From contig KB906755.1 in assembly GCA_000381605.1 (NCBI GenBank), forward strand, positions 992,001 through 1,056,000: a DNA stretch of 64,000 bases. Reading direction: 5' to 3'. Below, in pieces: positions 1 through 8,766 of this stretch (position 1 is the stretch's first letter; each line of letters begins with the position of its first letter). Below the pieces are notes generated by a model. The model made no database searches. It saw only the letters and a list, made by a program, of their open reading frames with translations, and was not told the origin of the DNA. The translations under genes were made by a program, and so were the position numbers. The DNA comes from Acidobacteriaceae bacterium KBS 89 (GTDB lineage: Bacteria; Acidobacteriota; Terriglobia; Terriglobales; Acidobacteriaceae).

Positions 1-983
1 AAGCAGTCGAATCGCAAAACTTCGAGTCCCGCAAACACGTCCTCGAATACGACGACGTCATGAACAAGCAGCGCGAAGCCGTCTACGGCCTCCGCCGGCA
101 GCTCATGGAAGGCGTGGACCAGAAGCAGCTCATCACCGACGACTACCTCTCCACCATCCTCTCCAACGTCCTCGACGAGAATACGCCCGAGAAGGTCCAC
201 GCCGACGAGTGGAAGCTCGAACCGCTTTTCTCGCAGATCTACGACCTCTTCGGCGCCCACCTCGAAAACGAGATCGACGCCACCCAGCTCAACCGCCACG
301 AGCTCGGCGAAGCCATCTTCGAAAAGCTTCGCGCCCGCTACGACGTCAAAGAGCAGATCCTTTCGGCCCCGCAGATGCGCTACCACGAGCGCATCGTCAT
401 GCTCTCCGTCCTCGACGGCCTCTGGAAAGACCACCTCCTCGCCATGGACCACCTCAAGGAAGGCATCGGCCTCCGCGGCTACGCGCAACAGGATCCACTC
501 GTCGCCTACAAGCGAGAGTCCTTCGAAATGTTCGAAGGCATGATGATGCGCTTCCAGGAAGACACAGCCCGTCACCTGTTCCGCATGCAGATCCTCGCTC
601 CCGATGGCACGCCCATCGAGTCCGCCGATCAACTCGTCAGGGCCCAGGCCCAGGCCGCGGCAATTCAGGCTCAGCAGGAACTTGCCGCAAGCAATGCCAC
701 CAACGCTCTGCCATTGCCTCCCCCCGTGCAGAACACTAACGCCCCAGTGCATCAGCCCGCGCCCGTATCCAACCGTGCGCCTTCGACCACTATCGATGCC
801 CTTGAGCGTGAGTTTCAGAAGAAGAAGCAGCGCGAACTCGAACAGGCCCGCTCCGTCAGCTCCGCCACAGCCGAAACAAACGGCACAGCTCCACGTCGCG
901 CCGGCGAAAAGGTCGGCCGCAACGATCTATGCCCTTGCGGCTCCGGCAAAAAATACAAAAAATGCCACGGCGCCGACGCATAA
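1..983 (+). CDS. secA: Preprotein translocase ATPase SecA, C-terminal part (5' end outside window)
   Basis: SecA is the ATP-driven motor that pushes unfolded preproteins through SecYEG. The reading frame is open from base 3, so about 326 C-terminal residues are present and the start lies upstream of the window. The first residues ([19 protein letters not shown]) are the conserved entry to the helical scaffold domain. The helical wing/scaffold continues to about residue 215 of the fragment ([22 protein letters not shown]). A variable Ala/Gln/Pro-rich linker follows, and the protein ends in the zinc-binding SEC-C motif [13 protein letters not shown], which binds SecB and lipid. The next gene is convergent, separated by about 270 bases holding a hairpin repeat. 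Identity is secure. Confidence 0.97.
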   Translation, partial: AVESQNFESRKHVLEYDDVMNKQREAVYGLRRQLMEGVDQKQLITDDYLSTILSNVLDENTPEKVHADEWKLEPLFSQIYDLFGAHLENEIDATQLNRHELGEAIFEKLRARYDVKEQILSAPQMRYHERIVMLSVLDGLWKDHLLAMDHLKEGIGLRGYAQQDPLVAYKRESFEMFEGMMMRFQEDTARHLFRMQILAPDGTPIESADQLVRAQAQAAAIQAQQELAASNATNALPLPPPVQNTNAPVHQPAPVSNRAPSTTIDALEREFQKKKQRELEQARSVSSATAETNGTAPRRAGEKVGRNDLCPCGSGKKYKKCHGADA

Positions 984-1040
984 AAGGCTCACCGCAGCAT
1001 TCGCTATTGCAGTTGTCTCATCTTTTCCCAACCCCAAAGA

Positions 1041-1097
1041 CCGTCATTTCGACCGAAGCTGATTACATCCCCATCGTAATCAGCGTAGTGGGGAAAT
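1041..1097. repeat. Extragenic hairpin repeat (family D, copy 1)
   Basis: A CGTCATTTCGACCGAAG block runs into a 9-bp perfect stem (GCTGATTAC at 1058-1066, GTAATCAGC at 1076-1084), followed by GTAGTGGGGAAATCC. A second place in the window (49747-49800) has the same layout: CGTCA..TCGACCGAAG, a palindrome of different sequence, then a similar tail. It lies between the convergent ends of secA and the lipoprotein gene, so it may also act as a terminator. Family membership rests on only two copies. Confidence 0.5.
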
Positions 1098-1170
1098 CCG
1101 CTCTTCAGCCAAAGGCAGTCACTCAGCCCAGTAGGCGCCTACATCCGGACTCTCGAACGTGGCTGGATGA

Positions 1171-1239
1171 TTAGCTTCTGCCGTTGCCTTCGGACTTGCT
1201 CTTCTTGTTCTCATCCTCGAAGGGGATCTGCTTTTGCTC
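1171..1239 (-). pseudogene. Possible detached C-terminal coding remnant of the adjacent lipoprotein
   Basis: Just beyond the stop of the lipoprotein gene (1253) the minus strand has a 22-codon stretch in the next frame, reading EQKQIPFEDENKKSKSEGNG-R-S before a TAA. It follows a TAG and has no start codon of its own. The composition (charged, Lys/Glu/Ser) looks like a natural protein tail, and LEK at the lipoprotein end would join it smoothly. It may be a tail lost by a small indel or nonsense change. Chance reading is possible at this length. Confidence 0.25.
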
Positions 1240-1252
1240 CTACTTTCAGCGT

Positions 1253-1825
1253 CTACTTCTCAAGATCATCCAGCAACAACTTAGCCTTCGTCGCCAGCGT
1301 CTTCGCTCCCTCTGCATCTCCGGACTTCAGCGCATCCTGAGCGTCCTTCAGGAAGTTCTTCACCTTGTTAACCTGGGCCTTCTCGTCCTCGGCCTTCTGC
1401 GGAGTCAACGCATTCAACCGCTTCTCGCTCGAAGTGATCAAATCCTCTGCCTCCTGCTTAGCCTGTGGATTCGCCTCTCCGACCGCCGTCAACGCACCGA
1501 TCGCTGTCTCTTCCGGAGATTGCGCCGGCGCCGCGCTGGCCAGCTGCGTAGGCGGCTCGGGCGCAGGTGCCTTCACCGGCGGCTTCTTCCGCTCACGCTT
1601 TGGCTTTGCATTGGACGCAACCGGCACTGGCGGCAGCCCGACCTGCGGCGTCTCCACCATCGGCAGATTCTCCGGCTCAGGGAGCTCCTCAAGGGCCACG
1701 GGAGACAACACTACGGGCAATCGCGCGACTTGCGCTTTATGCCGGCAACCTCCCAACCCAACCATCAACCCAAAGCAGAGCATCGCACTTGCTAGACTTC
1801 GCGAAATGTTACAACTTCCGTTCAA
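1253..1825 (-). CDS. Putative lipoprotein of unknown function
   Basis: A 190-residue protein. The TTG start overlaps the TGA of the upstream histidine kinase gene (TTGA), and an AGGGG sequence lies about 8 nt before it. An internal ATG (Met15) would remove the only positive charge before the hydrophobic stretch, so TTG is preferred. Residues 10-27 form a lipoprotein signal ending in a LGGC lipobox, predicting a lipidated periplasmic protein. The middle is Pro-rich (residues 40-85). The C-terminal 80 residues are Ala/Lys-rich helix (NKVKNFLKDAQDALKSGDAE), recalling short TPR-like or coiled-coil segments. It is the last gene of a regulator-kinase operon, so it may assist sensing, but the family is not recognised. 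The C-terminus may be truncated, because a frame-shifted tail lies just downstream. Confidence 0.7.
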   Translation of the reverse strand: MNGSCNISRSLASAMLCFGLMVGLGGCRHKAQVARLPVVLSPVALEELPEPENLPMVETPQVGLPPVPVASNAKPKRERKKPPVKAPAPEPPTQLASAAPAQSPEETAIGALTAVGEANPQAKQEAEDLITSSEKRLNALTPQKAEDEKAQVNKVKNFLKDAQDALKSGDAEGAKTLATKAKLLLDDLEK

Positions 1826-3786
1826 ACTCGTTCCCCTATTTCCTTATGACTGACTCCAACAGCAACGACCTTCCTCCCCTCGCCTCCGACTCCCGCTGCA
1901 ATTGGAAGCCGGAACGTAAAAACGGTTCCTCGGTCTGGTGAACTTGGGTCGGCGTTGGTACGCACGTCCATCGCTCCACCATGGAGTTGCAAAATCCTGT
2001 ACGTCATGGCCAGTCCGATTCCGCTGCCCTTCGGCTTCGTCGTGAAGTACAACTCGAAGATACGCGGTAAGAGGTCTGCAGGTATACCCTCTCCTTCATC
2101 AATCACCTCAACCACAGCAAATTGGTGATCCCGCCGCATGGTAACCCGAAGTGCGCCTCCCCCTGGCATCGCCTGCATCCCATTCAGCAGAAGGTTCAGC
2201 ACAGCCTGCTGCATCAGCTCCGCATCGGCCCGCACCATCAGCGCGTCATGCGGTGCCTCCACCGTCACCAGCACGCCGTTCTCCTCCATCTCAGCAGCCG
2301 TCAGCTCCATCACCACGCCGACCACCTGTCGCAGGTCGTGCTCTCGCAGATGCAGCTCCATAGGCCGCGAGAAATCCGCCAGAGTTTGCACAACCCGGTC
2401 CAGACGTTGCATCTCTCCCGCCAGAATGTCGACATGCCGCTGCGCTCCGGAAAAAACCTCTTTCCCACCTGGAGTCAACTTGCCCCGCAGCAACTCCAGG
2501 TGCACAACCATCGCATTGATCGGGTTCTTCACCTCATGTCCCACACCTGCGGTCAGCCTTCCAATCGCAGCCAACCGTCGAGATACCTCCAGCTCCTGCC
2601 CAAGCTGTGCCGCCGACTCCATATCGCGCAGAGTCAGCAGCGTCCCCATAGTGCCGCCGCCCAATCCGTCATCAATCGTGTCCAGCGAAATCTGCACCTG
2701 TCGCCCGTCCTCCAGCGTTACGCCCTGCGCGCTCACCTGACCGCCCTCGGCAAACGCCTCCATCACAGCCACTCCCAGCGCACTCTCCGGTGCAAAGATC
2801 TCCTCCAACCGCTTTCCCACCATCTGTTCATGGCCTTCGCCCATGGGCGTCGCCAAAAAGTAGGCCACTGCGTCCGACACCATCACCGCGCGCTTGTCCG
2901 CCGTAAACAGCAACACTCCATCACGCAGCGTATCCAGCATCTGGTTCAGGTTTGCTTGCAGTGCAGTGTATCCGGCCTCCTGCGTGCGCATCTGCTCACC
3001 CAGCCGGTCGATCGTATTCGTCACTCGCACGACAGCATCGCTCCCGATCCCACTGGACGACAACGCCAGCGAAGCCTCGCTCCCAGCTGCTCTGCCGGCC
3101 AACGTCAAGCTCTCCAGCCGTGCACTGATCGTCTCCAGCGGCCTCAGCGCAAGGTTGGCCAGCAGGCCAGCGGCAATCATGGCAACGAGCGCCGCTGCAA
3201 GAGCAAAAATACCCGCCGCCTTAAGCCACGGCGCAAAGGAATTCTTCAAAAAAGTCGACCGCACCCCGACATGCACTACTAGAAACGGAACCCCGTTCCG
3301 GGCCAGCGACTGATAGATGTCCAGCACGCGCGGTTTTCCGAAAACCACATTGAATTGATGGGCCAGGCCGCCGTCCAGAACACCGGACAGGCTGAATCGA
3401 AACGGCGCGGGTTGGTCCAAGGAATCCGGATCGGTGCTCACCAGCGTCAGTCCATTGGCGTCGGTCACGCTGACATCCTGCACCAGCGGCGAGTAGCGCA
3501 CGATTGCGCTCATCACGTCACCCAGTGCCGTCTGGTTTCTCAACGCGTCGACAACCGCACCATGCAGTGCTTCTTTGCTTGTATTTTCCGGAGGATTCGC
3601 TCGCAATCCCGTCTCCACCGCTTGACGAGTCATCAGCAGCACTTCATGCGCCAGCACATCGTTCGCCGCCACAGTCTGCTCGATCCTCTGCCGCATCAGC
3701 TCGCTCACAAACAAGATCGACAGGATCAGCACGATCGCAAAAGTCAACCCAGTTGCCGACACCACGAGCTTGGTCTTCAGCCGCAT
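1822..3786 (-). CDS. Membrane sensor histidine kinase (HAMP-PAS-HisKA-HATPase)
   Basis: A 654-residue two-component sensor. TM1 is at about residues 7-30, the extracytoplasmic sensor region at about 31-187, and TM2 at about 190-213. A HAMP-like linker and a PAS-like domain (about 280-395) follow. The HisKA box has the phospho-acceptor His417 in GVGHEVKNP. The HATPase domain carries an N box (NLLLNGMQAMPGG), DEGEGIP and GSGIGLAM. The arrangement resembles NtrB/ZraS-type kinases that work with sigma-54 activators, and the gene for exactly such a regulator lies 7 bases upstream on the same strand. The 3' end overlaps the lipoprotein gene. The signal sensed is not evident. Confidence 0.92.
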   Translation of the reverse strand: MRLKTKLVVSATGLTFAIVLILSILFVSELMRQRIEQTVAANDVLAHEVLLMTRQAVETGLRANPPENTSKEALHGAVVDALRNQTALGDVMSAIVRYSPLVQDVSVTDANGLTLVSTDPDSLDQPAPFRFSLSGVLDGGLAHQFNVVFGKPRVLDIYQSLARNGVPFLVVHVGVRSTFLKNSFAPWLKAAGIFALAAALVAMIAAGLLANLALRPLETISARLESLTLAGRAAGSEASLALSSSGIGSDAVVRVTNTIDRLGEQMRTQEAGYTALQANLNQMLDTLRDGVLLFTADKRAVMVSDAVAYFLATPMGEGHEQMVGKRLEEIFAPESALGVAVMEAFAEGGQVSAQGVTLEDGRQVQISLDTIDDGLGGGTMGTLLTLRDMESAAQLGQELEVSRRLAAIGRLTAGVGHEVKNPINAMVVHLELLRGKLTPGGKEVFSGAQRHVDILAGEMQRLDRVVQTLADFSRPMELHLREHDLRQVVGVVMELTAAEMEENGVLVTVEAPHDALMVRADAELMQQAVLNLLLNGMQAMPGGGALRVTMRRDHQFAVVEVIDEGEGIPADLLPRIFELYFTTKPKGSGIGLAMTYRILQLHGGAMDVRTNADPSSPDRGTVFTFRLPIAAGVGGEGRKVVAVGVSHKEIGERV

Positions 3787-3793
3787 CGTTCCC

Positions 3794-5263
3794 TTACTCC
3801 GTCACAGCAGCCGTATTCGAGTATTCCCTCAACGAGTATTCCTTCAACTTGTTCTGCAGAGTCTTCGAACTGATCCCCAGAATCTCCGCAGCCTTCGTCT
3901 TGTTGTTATGCGTCGACACCAGCGTCTTCAAAATCAGCTGCCGCTCCGCCTCATCCACAGTCGTCCCCACCTCAACACGCACCGAATTCGACTCATCGAG
4001 ATATCGTTGCACGTCATTCGACTGCGCGGCTATCCGCACTGCATCCGCTCCCGCTCCCTTGGTGGGCTGTGGAGCGAACCCCGGCTCGCCGAAGTGCGGG
4101 GGAAGGTGCTCCTCTCCCAGCATTCCCGACGACGCAAGAATCACCGCACGCTCAATCGTATTCCTCAGCTCACGCACATTCCCCGGCCACTTGTACCCTT
4201 CCAGCCGCCTCATCAGCGAGTCCTTCAGACCCGCCACCGTGCAGTGGTGCCGCTCATTCATATCGTCGATCATCTTTTCCGCTATCGCCGATACATCCAT
4301 CAAATGCTCCCGCAGCGGCGGCATCTGAATATTAAAAACATTCAAGCGATAGTAGAGGTCCCCACGCAGCTCTCCACTTGCCACAGCCTTCTCCGGATCC
4401 TTATTCGTGGCCGCCACCACCCGCACATCTACCGGCGTCTCAATCTTGCTTCCCAGCCTGCGCAGCCGTCTGTCTTCCAGCACGCGTAGCAGCTTTGCCT
4501 GGGTCGCCATCGGCATCTCGCCAATCTCGTCCAACAGCAGCGTCCCTTCTTCAGCCAGCTCGAAACATCCCGCGCGTCGCTCAAGCGCTCCGGTAAACGC
4601 GCCCTTCTCATGGCCAAAGATCTCGCTCTCGATCAGCGTCTCCGGAATCGCAGCACAGTTCACCGCCACAAACGGCTTCAGCCGTCGCGCGCTCAGATCA
4701 TGCAGTGCTCGCGCCACCAGCTCTTTGCCCGTGCCGCTCTCTCCCGTCACCAGCACCGACACATTCGACGGGGCCACCCTCTCAATCATCGTAAAGATGT
4801 CCTTCATCTGCGGCGACGACCCAACCAACTCGCCCAGCACACCTGTGTCACGCAATTGTCGCCGCGTCGCCTCCAGCTCAACATCCGCCTCACGCTGTCG
4901 ACTCGCATTATGCAGAATCGTCTTCAGCCGAATCGGATCAACCGGCTTTGGAATATAGTCGTACGCCCCCATCCGCATCGCTTCCACGGCCGACTCGATC
5001 GATCCCTGCGCCGTCAGCATCACCACCGCAATCCTCTGCGGCAACTCACCGATGCGGCTCAGCAACTCCATCCCATCCATCCGCGGCATCTTCAGGTCCG
5101 TCACCAGAATCGCCGGCGCCCACGAGATCGCCTTCTCCAGTCCCTCCAGCCCATCTGCCGCGCACTCCGCCCTGTAACCCCAGCTCTCAACCAACTCCGT
5201 CAGTCCGGTCCGCGCGTGGACCTCGTCTTCAACAATCAGGACCTTCTCCAACACATTCTCCAA
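3794..5263 (-). CDS. Sigma-54-dependent response regulator, NtrC/ZraR family
   Basis: A 489-residue activator of sigma-54 promoters. The receiver domain (about 6-120) has acidic residues around Asp13 and phospho-acceptor Asp56 (VTDLKMP). The AAA+ domain has Walker A GESGTGKE (173-180), the sigma-54-contacting GAFTGA loop (220-225) and Walker B LLLDE (241-245). A Fis-type helix-turn-helix is at the C-terminus (NKTKAAEILGISSKTLQNKL). The TTG start at 5263 is chosen because GGAG sits about 7 nt upstream and no in-frame ATG is available. It is the first gene of the regulator / kinase / lipoprotein operon. No clear -24/-12 target promoter was found in the window, so its targets are unknown. Confidence 0.93.
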   Translation of the reverse strand: MENVLEKVLIVEDEVHARTGLTELVESWGYRAECAADGLEGLEKAISWAPAILVTDLKMPRMDGMELLSRIGELPQRIAVVMLTAQGSIESAVEAMRMGAYDYIPKPVDPIRLKTILHNASRQREADVELEATRRQLRDTGVLGELVGSSPQMKDIFTMIERVAPSNVSVLVTGESGTGKELVARALHDLSARRLKPFVAVNCAAIPETLIESEIFGHEKGAFTGALERRAGCFELAEEGTLLLDEIGEMPMATQAKLLRVLEDRRLRRLGSKIETPVDVRVVAATNKDPEKAVASGELRGDLYYRLNVFNIQMPPLREHLMDVSAIAEKMIDDMNERHHCTVAGLKDSLMRRLEGYKWPGNVRELRNTIERAVILASSGMLGEEHLPPHFGEPGFAPQPTKGAGADAVRIAAQSNDVQRYLDESNSVRVEVGTTVDEAERQLILKTLVSTHNNKTKAAEILGISSKTLQNKLKEYSLREYSNTAAVTE

Positions 5264-5398
5264 GACAGTCTCCGTCCATGTTCAATCATTAGTCACAAGC
5301 GTGCTAAATAGGATGCAAAACCAGCAAGCGAAAACCGTCCGCCAGAACCAAACTCTACCCGCTTCCAACCCTATCTTCTAGGATATATCCTTGAATTC

Positions 5399-5725
5399 AT
5401 GCTAGAACTCGAAATCACACCGGAAGCCTTCTCTCAACAGCGCCAGCAACCCAACCCGCCCCTGCTATTAGACGTCCGCGAATCCTGGGAGTACCAAACC
5501 GCCAGCCTCCCCAGTTCGCTCCTCATGCCCATGGGCGAGGTCGCCTCCCGAGCCCATACCGAACTCGACCCCGACGCTCCCATCGTTGTCATGTGCCACC
5601 ACGGTGCGCGTTCCCTCAACGTAGCCATATGGTTACGCGACCAGGGCTTCACCCAGGCCCAATCCCTCTCCGGAGGCATCGACGCCTGGTCCCGCACCAT
5701 CGATCCCGCCGTCCCCCGTTACTAG
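5399..5725 (+). CDS. Rhodanese-like sulfurtransferase domain protein
   Basis: A 108-residue single rhodanese domain. It contains the family's LLDVRESWEY signature near residue 25 and an active-site loop VMCHHGARS in which the Cys would carry the persulfide during sulfur transfer. It ends in the usual SGGIDAWS motif. There is no signal peptide, so it is cytoplasmic. The gene is transcribed away from the sigma-54 regulator operon, with about 135 bases between them. The sulfur donor, acceptor and pathway cannot be told from context. Confidence 0.9.
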   Translation: MLELEITPEAFSQQRQQPNPPLLLDVRESWEYQTASLPSSLLMPMGEVASRAHTELDPDAPIVVMCHHGARSLNVAIWLRDQGFTQAQSLSGGIDAWSRTIDPAVPRY

Positions 5726-5792
5726 TCCCGCACTCCCTTGATGTATATTTCTGGCTTGAATCAGCAGCTTGCCGGAACGCGAGGACAGTCAA

Positions 5793-6254
5793 ATGCCCGA
5801 CGATCAGAGCGAGTCGAGTTTTTGGTCGAAGACAACCAAGATCGCAACTGCGATCCTCGCTGTCGCGGCCGTCGCCGGTCCGGTATTCAAGTACATCCAA
5901 ACTCGCTACAAGGAACAGCATCCCACAGTGATCGGGGTCTGGTCGGGCAGGCCCGCAGACCACCGGTTCCCACCCCTCAGCGTGACCATCTACCCCAACC
6001 TGGACTCCTCCCTCAGCGGAACCCTCTCAAGTCCTTGTGAGAACGTCACTTCGACTCCTCTGGCATCCGTCACCCTGGACAACATCGACTTCAAATTCAC
6101 CGTCACCGACCTGGCGGGCAGTCCCCCCATCAACTACATTGGTCGTGTCGAGCAGTCCTCGCCCCCTCAAATCGTGGGAAAGGTGACGCAGGGGTCGGTA
6201 GACTCCTCGTGGATCCTCAATCAGGGAGAGTGGAAGGGTGATTGCGACAAGTAG
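5793..6254 (+). CDS. Hypothetical membrane-anchored protein
   Basis: About 153 residues when started at ATG 5793, which has GAGGA at suitable spacing; a TTG 24 bases upstream is less likely. After a charged N-terminus comes one hydrophobic segment (about residues 16-33, IATAILAVAAVAGPVFKYI), probably a membrane anchor. The remainder is a polar extracytoplasmic domain with many Pro, Ser and Thr residues, SLSGTLSSPCENV and a second Cys near the end. No family is recognised. It stands alone between the rhodanese and a histidine kinase gene. Confidence 0.6.
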   Translation: MPDDQSESSFWSKTTKIATAILAVAAVAGPVFKYIQTRYKEQHPTVIGVWSGRPADHRFPPLSVTIYPNLDSSLSGTLSSPCENVTSTPLASVTLDNIDFKFTVTDLAGSPPINYIGRVEQSSPPQIVGKVTQGSVDSSWILNQGEWKGDCDK

Positions 6255-6470
6255 CTCGTCTTAAGTTCCCCGCTGTCGCCAACCGCCGCAGCCCTAAGTG
6301 CTGGTCGTAGTCCACTTCCGTACCATTTCCCGCAATAATCTCGCGCGAAACATCGAACCTCTCGAGTAAACTCGGCATCCTACGCGTCAGCTACGATTTC
6401 GCGACGTTTGCGATTTACTCTTGTCCACTGCTGTATTTTCTGTCTTGACTGGGTCTGGGGAGTTTGAACC

Positions 6471-7901
6471 ATGAGTGTGAGTACCGGCCTGCCCGCCAAC
6501 ACGCCTGTTCCTTTGCCGGATGCGCCTCCTTATCCACCTCGCAATACCCATTCCGTCCAATTCTACGAAGACGACGCTTTCCTCCTCGATAGCCTCACAA
6601 AATTGATTGGCACCACCCTTATGGCCGGCGATGTTGCTGTCGTCGTTGCCACCCAAGCCCATCGCGATGGACTTGCAAAACGTCTCAGAGCCCGAGGACT
6701 CGATCTTGAAGTAAGCGCAAAGTCAGACAAATACTTCGTGGCAGACGCCGTTGAGTCTTTGTCTGCCTTCATGATCAACGGCGCTCTCGACCCCGCGCTG
6801 TTCAACACCTTCACAGAACACTTCCTCGCCTCGATCCGTCCCACCGCCAAAGGCCACACTCCGCGACTTGTTCTCATCGGGGAGATGGTTGCCCTCCTGT
6901 GCCTCGAAGGAAACTTCGACGCCGCTCTCACACTCGAACGCCTCTGGAACAACCTCGCGCACACCCAATCCTTCGACCTTCACTGCGCCTACCCGATAAA
7001 CTGCTTCGATCACGAGGGGAACAGTCAGGCATTCCTCAATATCTGTGCCGAACACTCACACGTTGTCCCCACAGAAAATTACACCGCCCTCACGAGTGAA
7101 GAAGACCGTCTGCGTCACATCTCCCTGTTGCAGCGGCAGGCACGGACCGCCGAAACCGAAACCGCCGCCCGCCTGCGCGCAGAAGATGCACTTCGCCACT
7201 CCGAAAAACTCGCCGCCACCGGACGCCTTGCCGCCAGCATCGCGCACGAGATCAACAACCCGCTCGAAGCCATCTCCAACGCGATCTACCTTGCTCGCTC
7301 TTCTCCATCAGAGACCGCCGAATATTTAAGGATTGCGGATAAAGAGCTCGCTCGCGTCGCGCAAATCACCAAACAGACCCTCGGTTTCTACCGCGAGAGT
7401 GCATCGCCCGGTGTCGTCAGAATATCGACCCTCCTCGATGAGCTCCTCGACCTCTACAGCCGAAAACTTGATGCGAAGGTCCTCGCCGTCCGAAAACAGT
7501 ATCGCGACGAACTCGAGATCTGGGGCCTCGAAGGCGAACTCCGCCAAGTCTTCGCAAACCAGATCGCCAACGCCATCTACGCCATGCCGCGCGGCGGATG
7601 CCTCACGGTACGAATCAGAAAAACAAAGTCCTGGCACAACGGACAACGACCCGGCACTGCCATTAGCCTCGTCGACACCGGCTCCGGCATCGCACAGGAA
7701 TCGCTCACCAAAATCTTCGACCCCTTTTTCACCACCAAAGGGGATATCGGCAACGGCCTGGGTCTCTGGATCACTCACGACATCGTCACCAGACATGGCG
7801 GAGAAATTTATGTCAGAAGCAGCACAAGCCCCGGCGCAAGCGGCACCATCTTCACCACATTCCTGCCGCAACATCAAAGCGGCAACGCTCCGATCCTCTA
7901 A
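6471..7901 (+). CDS. MEDS-domain sensor histidine kinase (soluble, orphan)
   Basis: A 476-residue kinase with no transmembrane segment. Residues about 26-190 match the MEDS (methanogen/methylotroph DcmR sensory) domain, with HSVQFYEDDAFLLDSL at its start and VLIGEMVALL in the middle. A short coiled coil (about 205-245) leads to the HisKA box with His259 in SIAHEINNPLEAI. The HATPase domain has NQIANAIYAMPRGG, DTGSGIA and GNGLGLWI. MEDS domains are thought to bind small hydrophobic ligands such as hydrocarbon derivatives. No response regulator gene is adjacent, so the partner is encoded elsewhere. About 215 bases without a gene precede it, with no obvious structure. Confidence 0.88.
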   Translation: MSVSTGLPANTPVPLPDAPPYPPRNTHSVQFYEDDAFLLDSLTKLIGTTLMAGDVAVVVATQAHRDGLAKRLRARGLDLEVSAKSDKYFVADAVESLSAFMINGALDPALFNTFTEHFLASIRPTAKGHTPRLVLIGEMVALLCLEGNFDAALTLERLWNNLAHTQSFDLHCAYPINCFDHEGNSQAFLNICAEHSHVVPTENYTALTSEEDRLRHISLLQRQARTAETETAARLRAEDALRHSEKLAATGRLAASIAHEINNPLEAISNAIYLARSSPSETAEYLRIADKELARVAQITKQTLGFYRESASPGVVRISTLLDELLDLYSRKLDAKVLAVRKQYRDELEIWGLEGELRQVFANQIANAIYAMPRGGCLTVRIRKTKSWHNGQRPGTAISLVDTGSGIAQESLTKIFDPFFTTKGDIGNGLGLWITHDIVTRHGGEIYVRSSTSPGASGTIFTTFLPQHQSGNAPIL

Positions 7902-7925
7902 GCCAGCCCGCGCCTTCTTCGCGAA

Positions 7926-8426
7926 TTATTCTGGCGCCGGCATGCTTGGCTCAGGAGGCGGCCACGACGGAATTGGCTCAGTAGGCATGGATCCAGGAGC
8001 ATCCTGCACCCAGGGCTTCGACTCGATCTGTTGCTGCACCTGAAGATTGTGTTCAATCTCCTGGTCTAACTCCTGCTGCTGCCTCTGCGACTCAGCCTCT
8101 TGTTGCTGTAACAGCTTTGCATCCTGTTCTCTTTGCAGAGCGGCAAGCAACGCGGCCTGCTCATCCGTACTCTGCTCTTGCACAGGCAGCACCTGCGTCC
8201 TCTGCACCTGCGGCGACACCGCAGCTTGAGTCACCTTCGCAGCCGAGTCCATCTTCTCCACCGGTAACGGTCCCACCGTAAAATCAGGCCGCACCATCTT
8301 CAACGGCAGACTTCGAACCACTGGCTGTGCCGCCACGGGTGCTGGTGTCTCTTCACATCCTTCGACCGCCAGCCCCAGGAAACCAACTCCCAACAGCACA
8401 ATGCACTTCGCGATGATCTCTCGCAT
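7926..8426 (-). CDS. Gln-rich putative lipoprotein
   Basis: About 166 residues from ATG 8426, which has GAGGTG just upstream; a GTG 15 bases further out is less likely. The N-terminus (MREIIAKCIVLLGVGFLGLAVEGC) is a short positively charged signal with a Cys that could be lipidated, although VEGC is an imperfect lipobox. A Pro/Val stretch follows, then a Gln/Glu/Leu-rich segment (about 85-135) likely to form a coiled coil, and a Pro-rich tail. No enzymatic motif and no recognised family. It is convergent with the MEDS kinase gene, with only 24 bases between them. Confidence 0.6.
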   Translation of the reverse strand: MREIIAKCIVLLGVGFLGLAVEGCEETPAPVAAQPVVRSLPLKMVRPDFTVGPLPVEKMDSAAKVTQAAVSPQVQRTQVLPVQEQSTDEQAALLAALQREQDAKLLQQQEAESQRQQQELDQEIEHNLQVQQQIESKPWVQDAPGSMPTEPIPSWPPPEPSMPAPE

Positions 8427-8698
8427 AAGCACCTCGCACACGATTGGATGCGGCCGCCTTCACGATCGACTTTTGGTTTGCAGCTGAACCGCAATCATAA
8501 GCTTGAACGATAATCGACATCACTGAACAAAAAGAATCAGATGTGACCGACGACGGAGACCTGATCACCAGCCCTGATGACAAGAAATTTACTTGACCTG
8601 GTCCAGCCGGCTACAACTGGCACCGGCATTAACCTCCGAGCCTTTCTAACCTGGCTCCCTCGCGCCCTGAAGGCTTAGCTCAAAGCCACTCAAAGTAA

Positions 8699-8745
8699 AT
8701 TCCCTCTACCTGCGGACTTTCAGCCGAAGGCAGAGGGAATTTTTG
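8699..8745 (-). terminator. Hairpin 3' of the first PEP-CTERM gene
   Basis: TCCCTCT.CCT.CGG at 8701-8715 pairs with CCG.AGG.AGAGGGA at 8724-8738. The stem is long with two mismatches, and T-runs lie at both edges. It lies about 25 bases past the stop of the minus-strand PEP-CTERM gene, so it is a probable terminator. A nearly identical hairpin sits at the same place behind the second PEP-CTERM gene (9696-9735), with 29 identical bases across its left half. The rest of the gene-free stretch 8427-8766 shows nothing else distinct. Confidence 0.6.
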
Positions 8746-8766
8746 CAGCTTTACTGACACGTTGGA

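Noticed and set aside
8610..8626. TGGCAC-type -24 box of a sigma-54 promoter
   Set aside because: No matching TTGC -12 box at the required distance.
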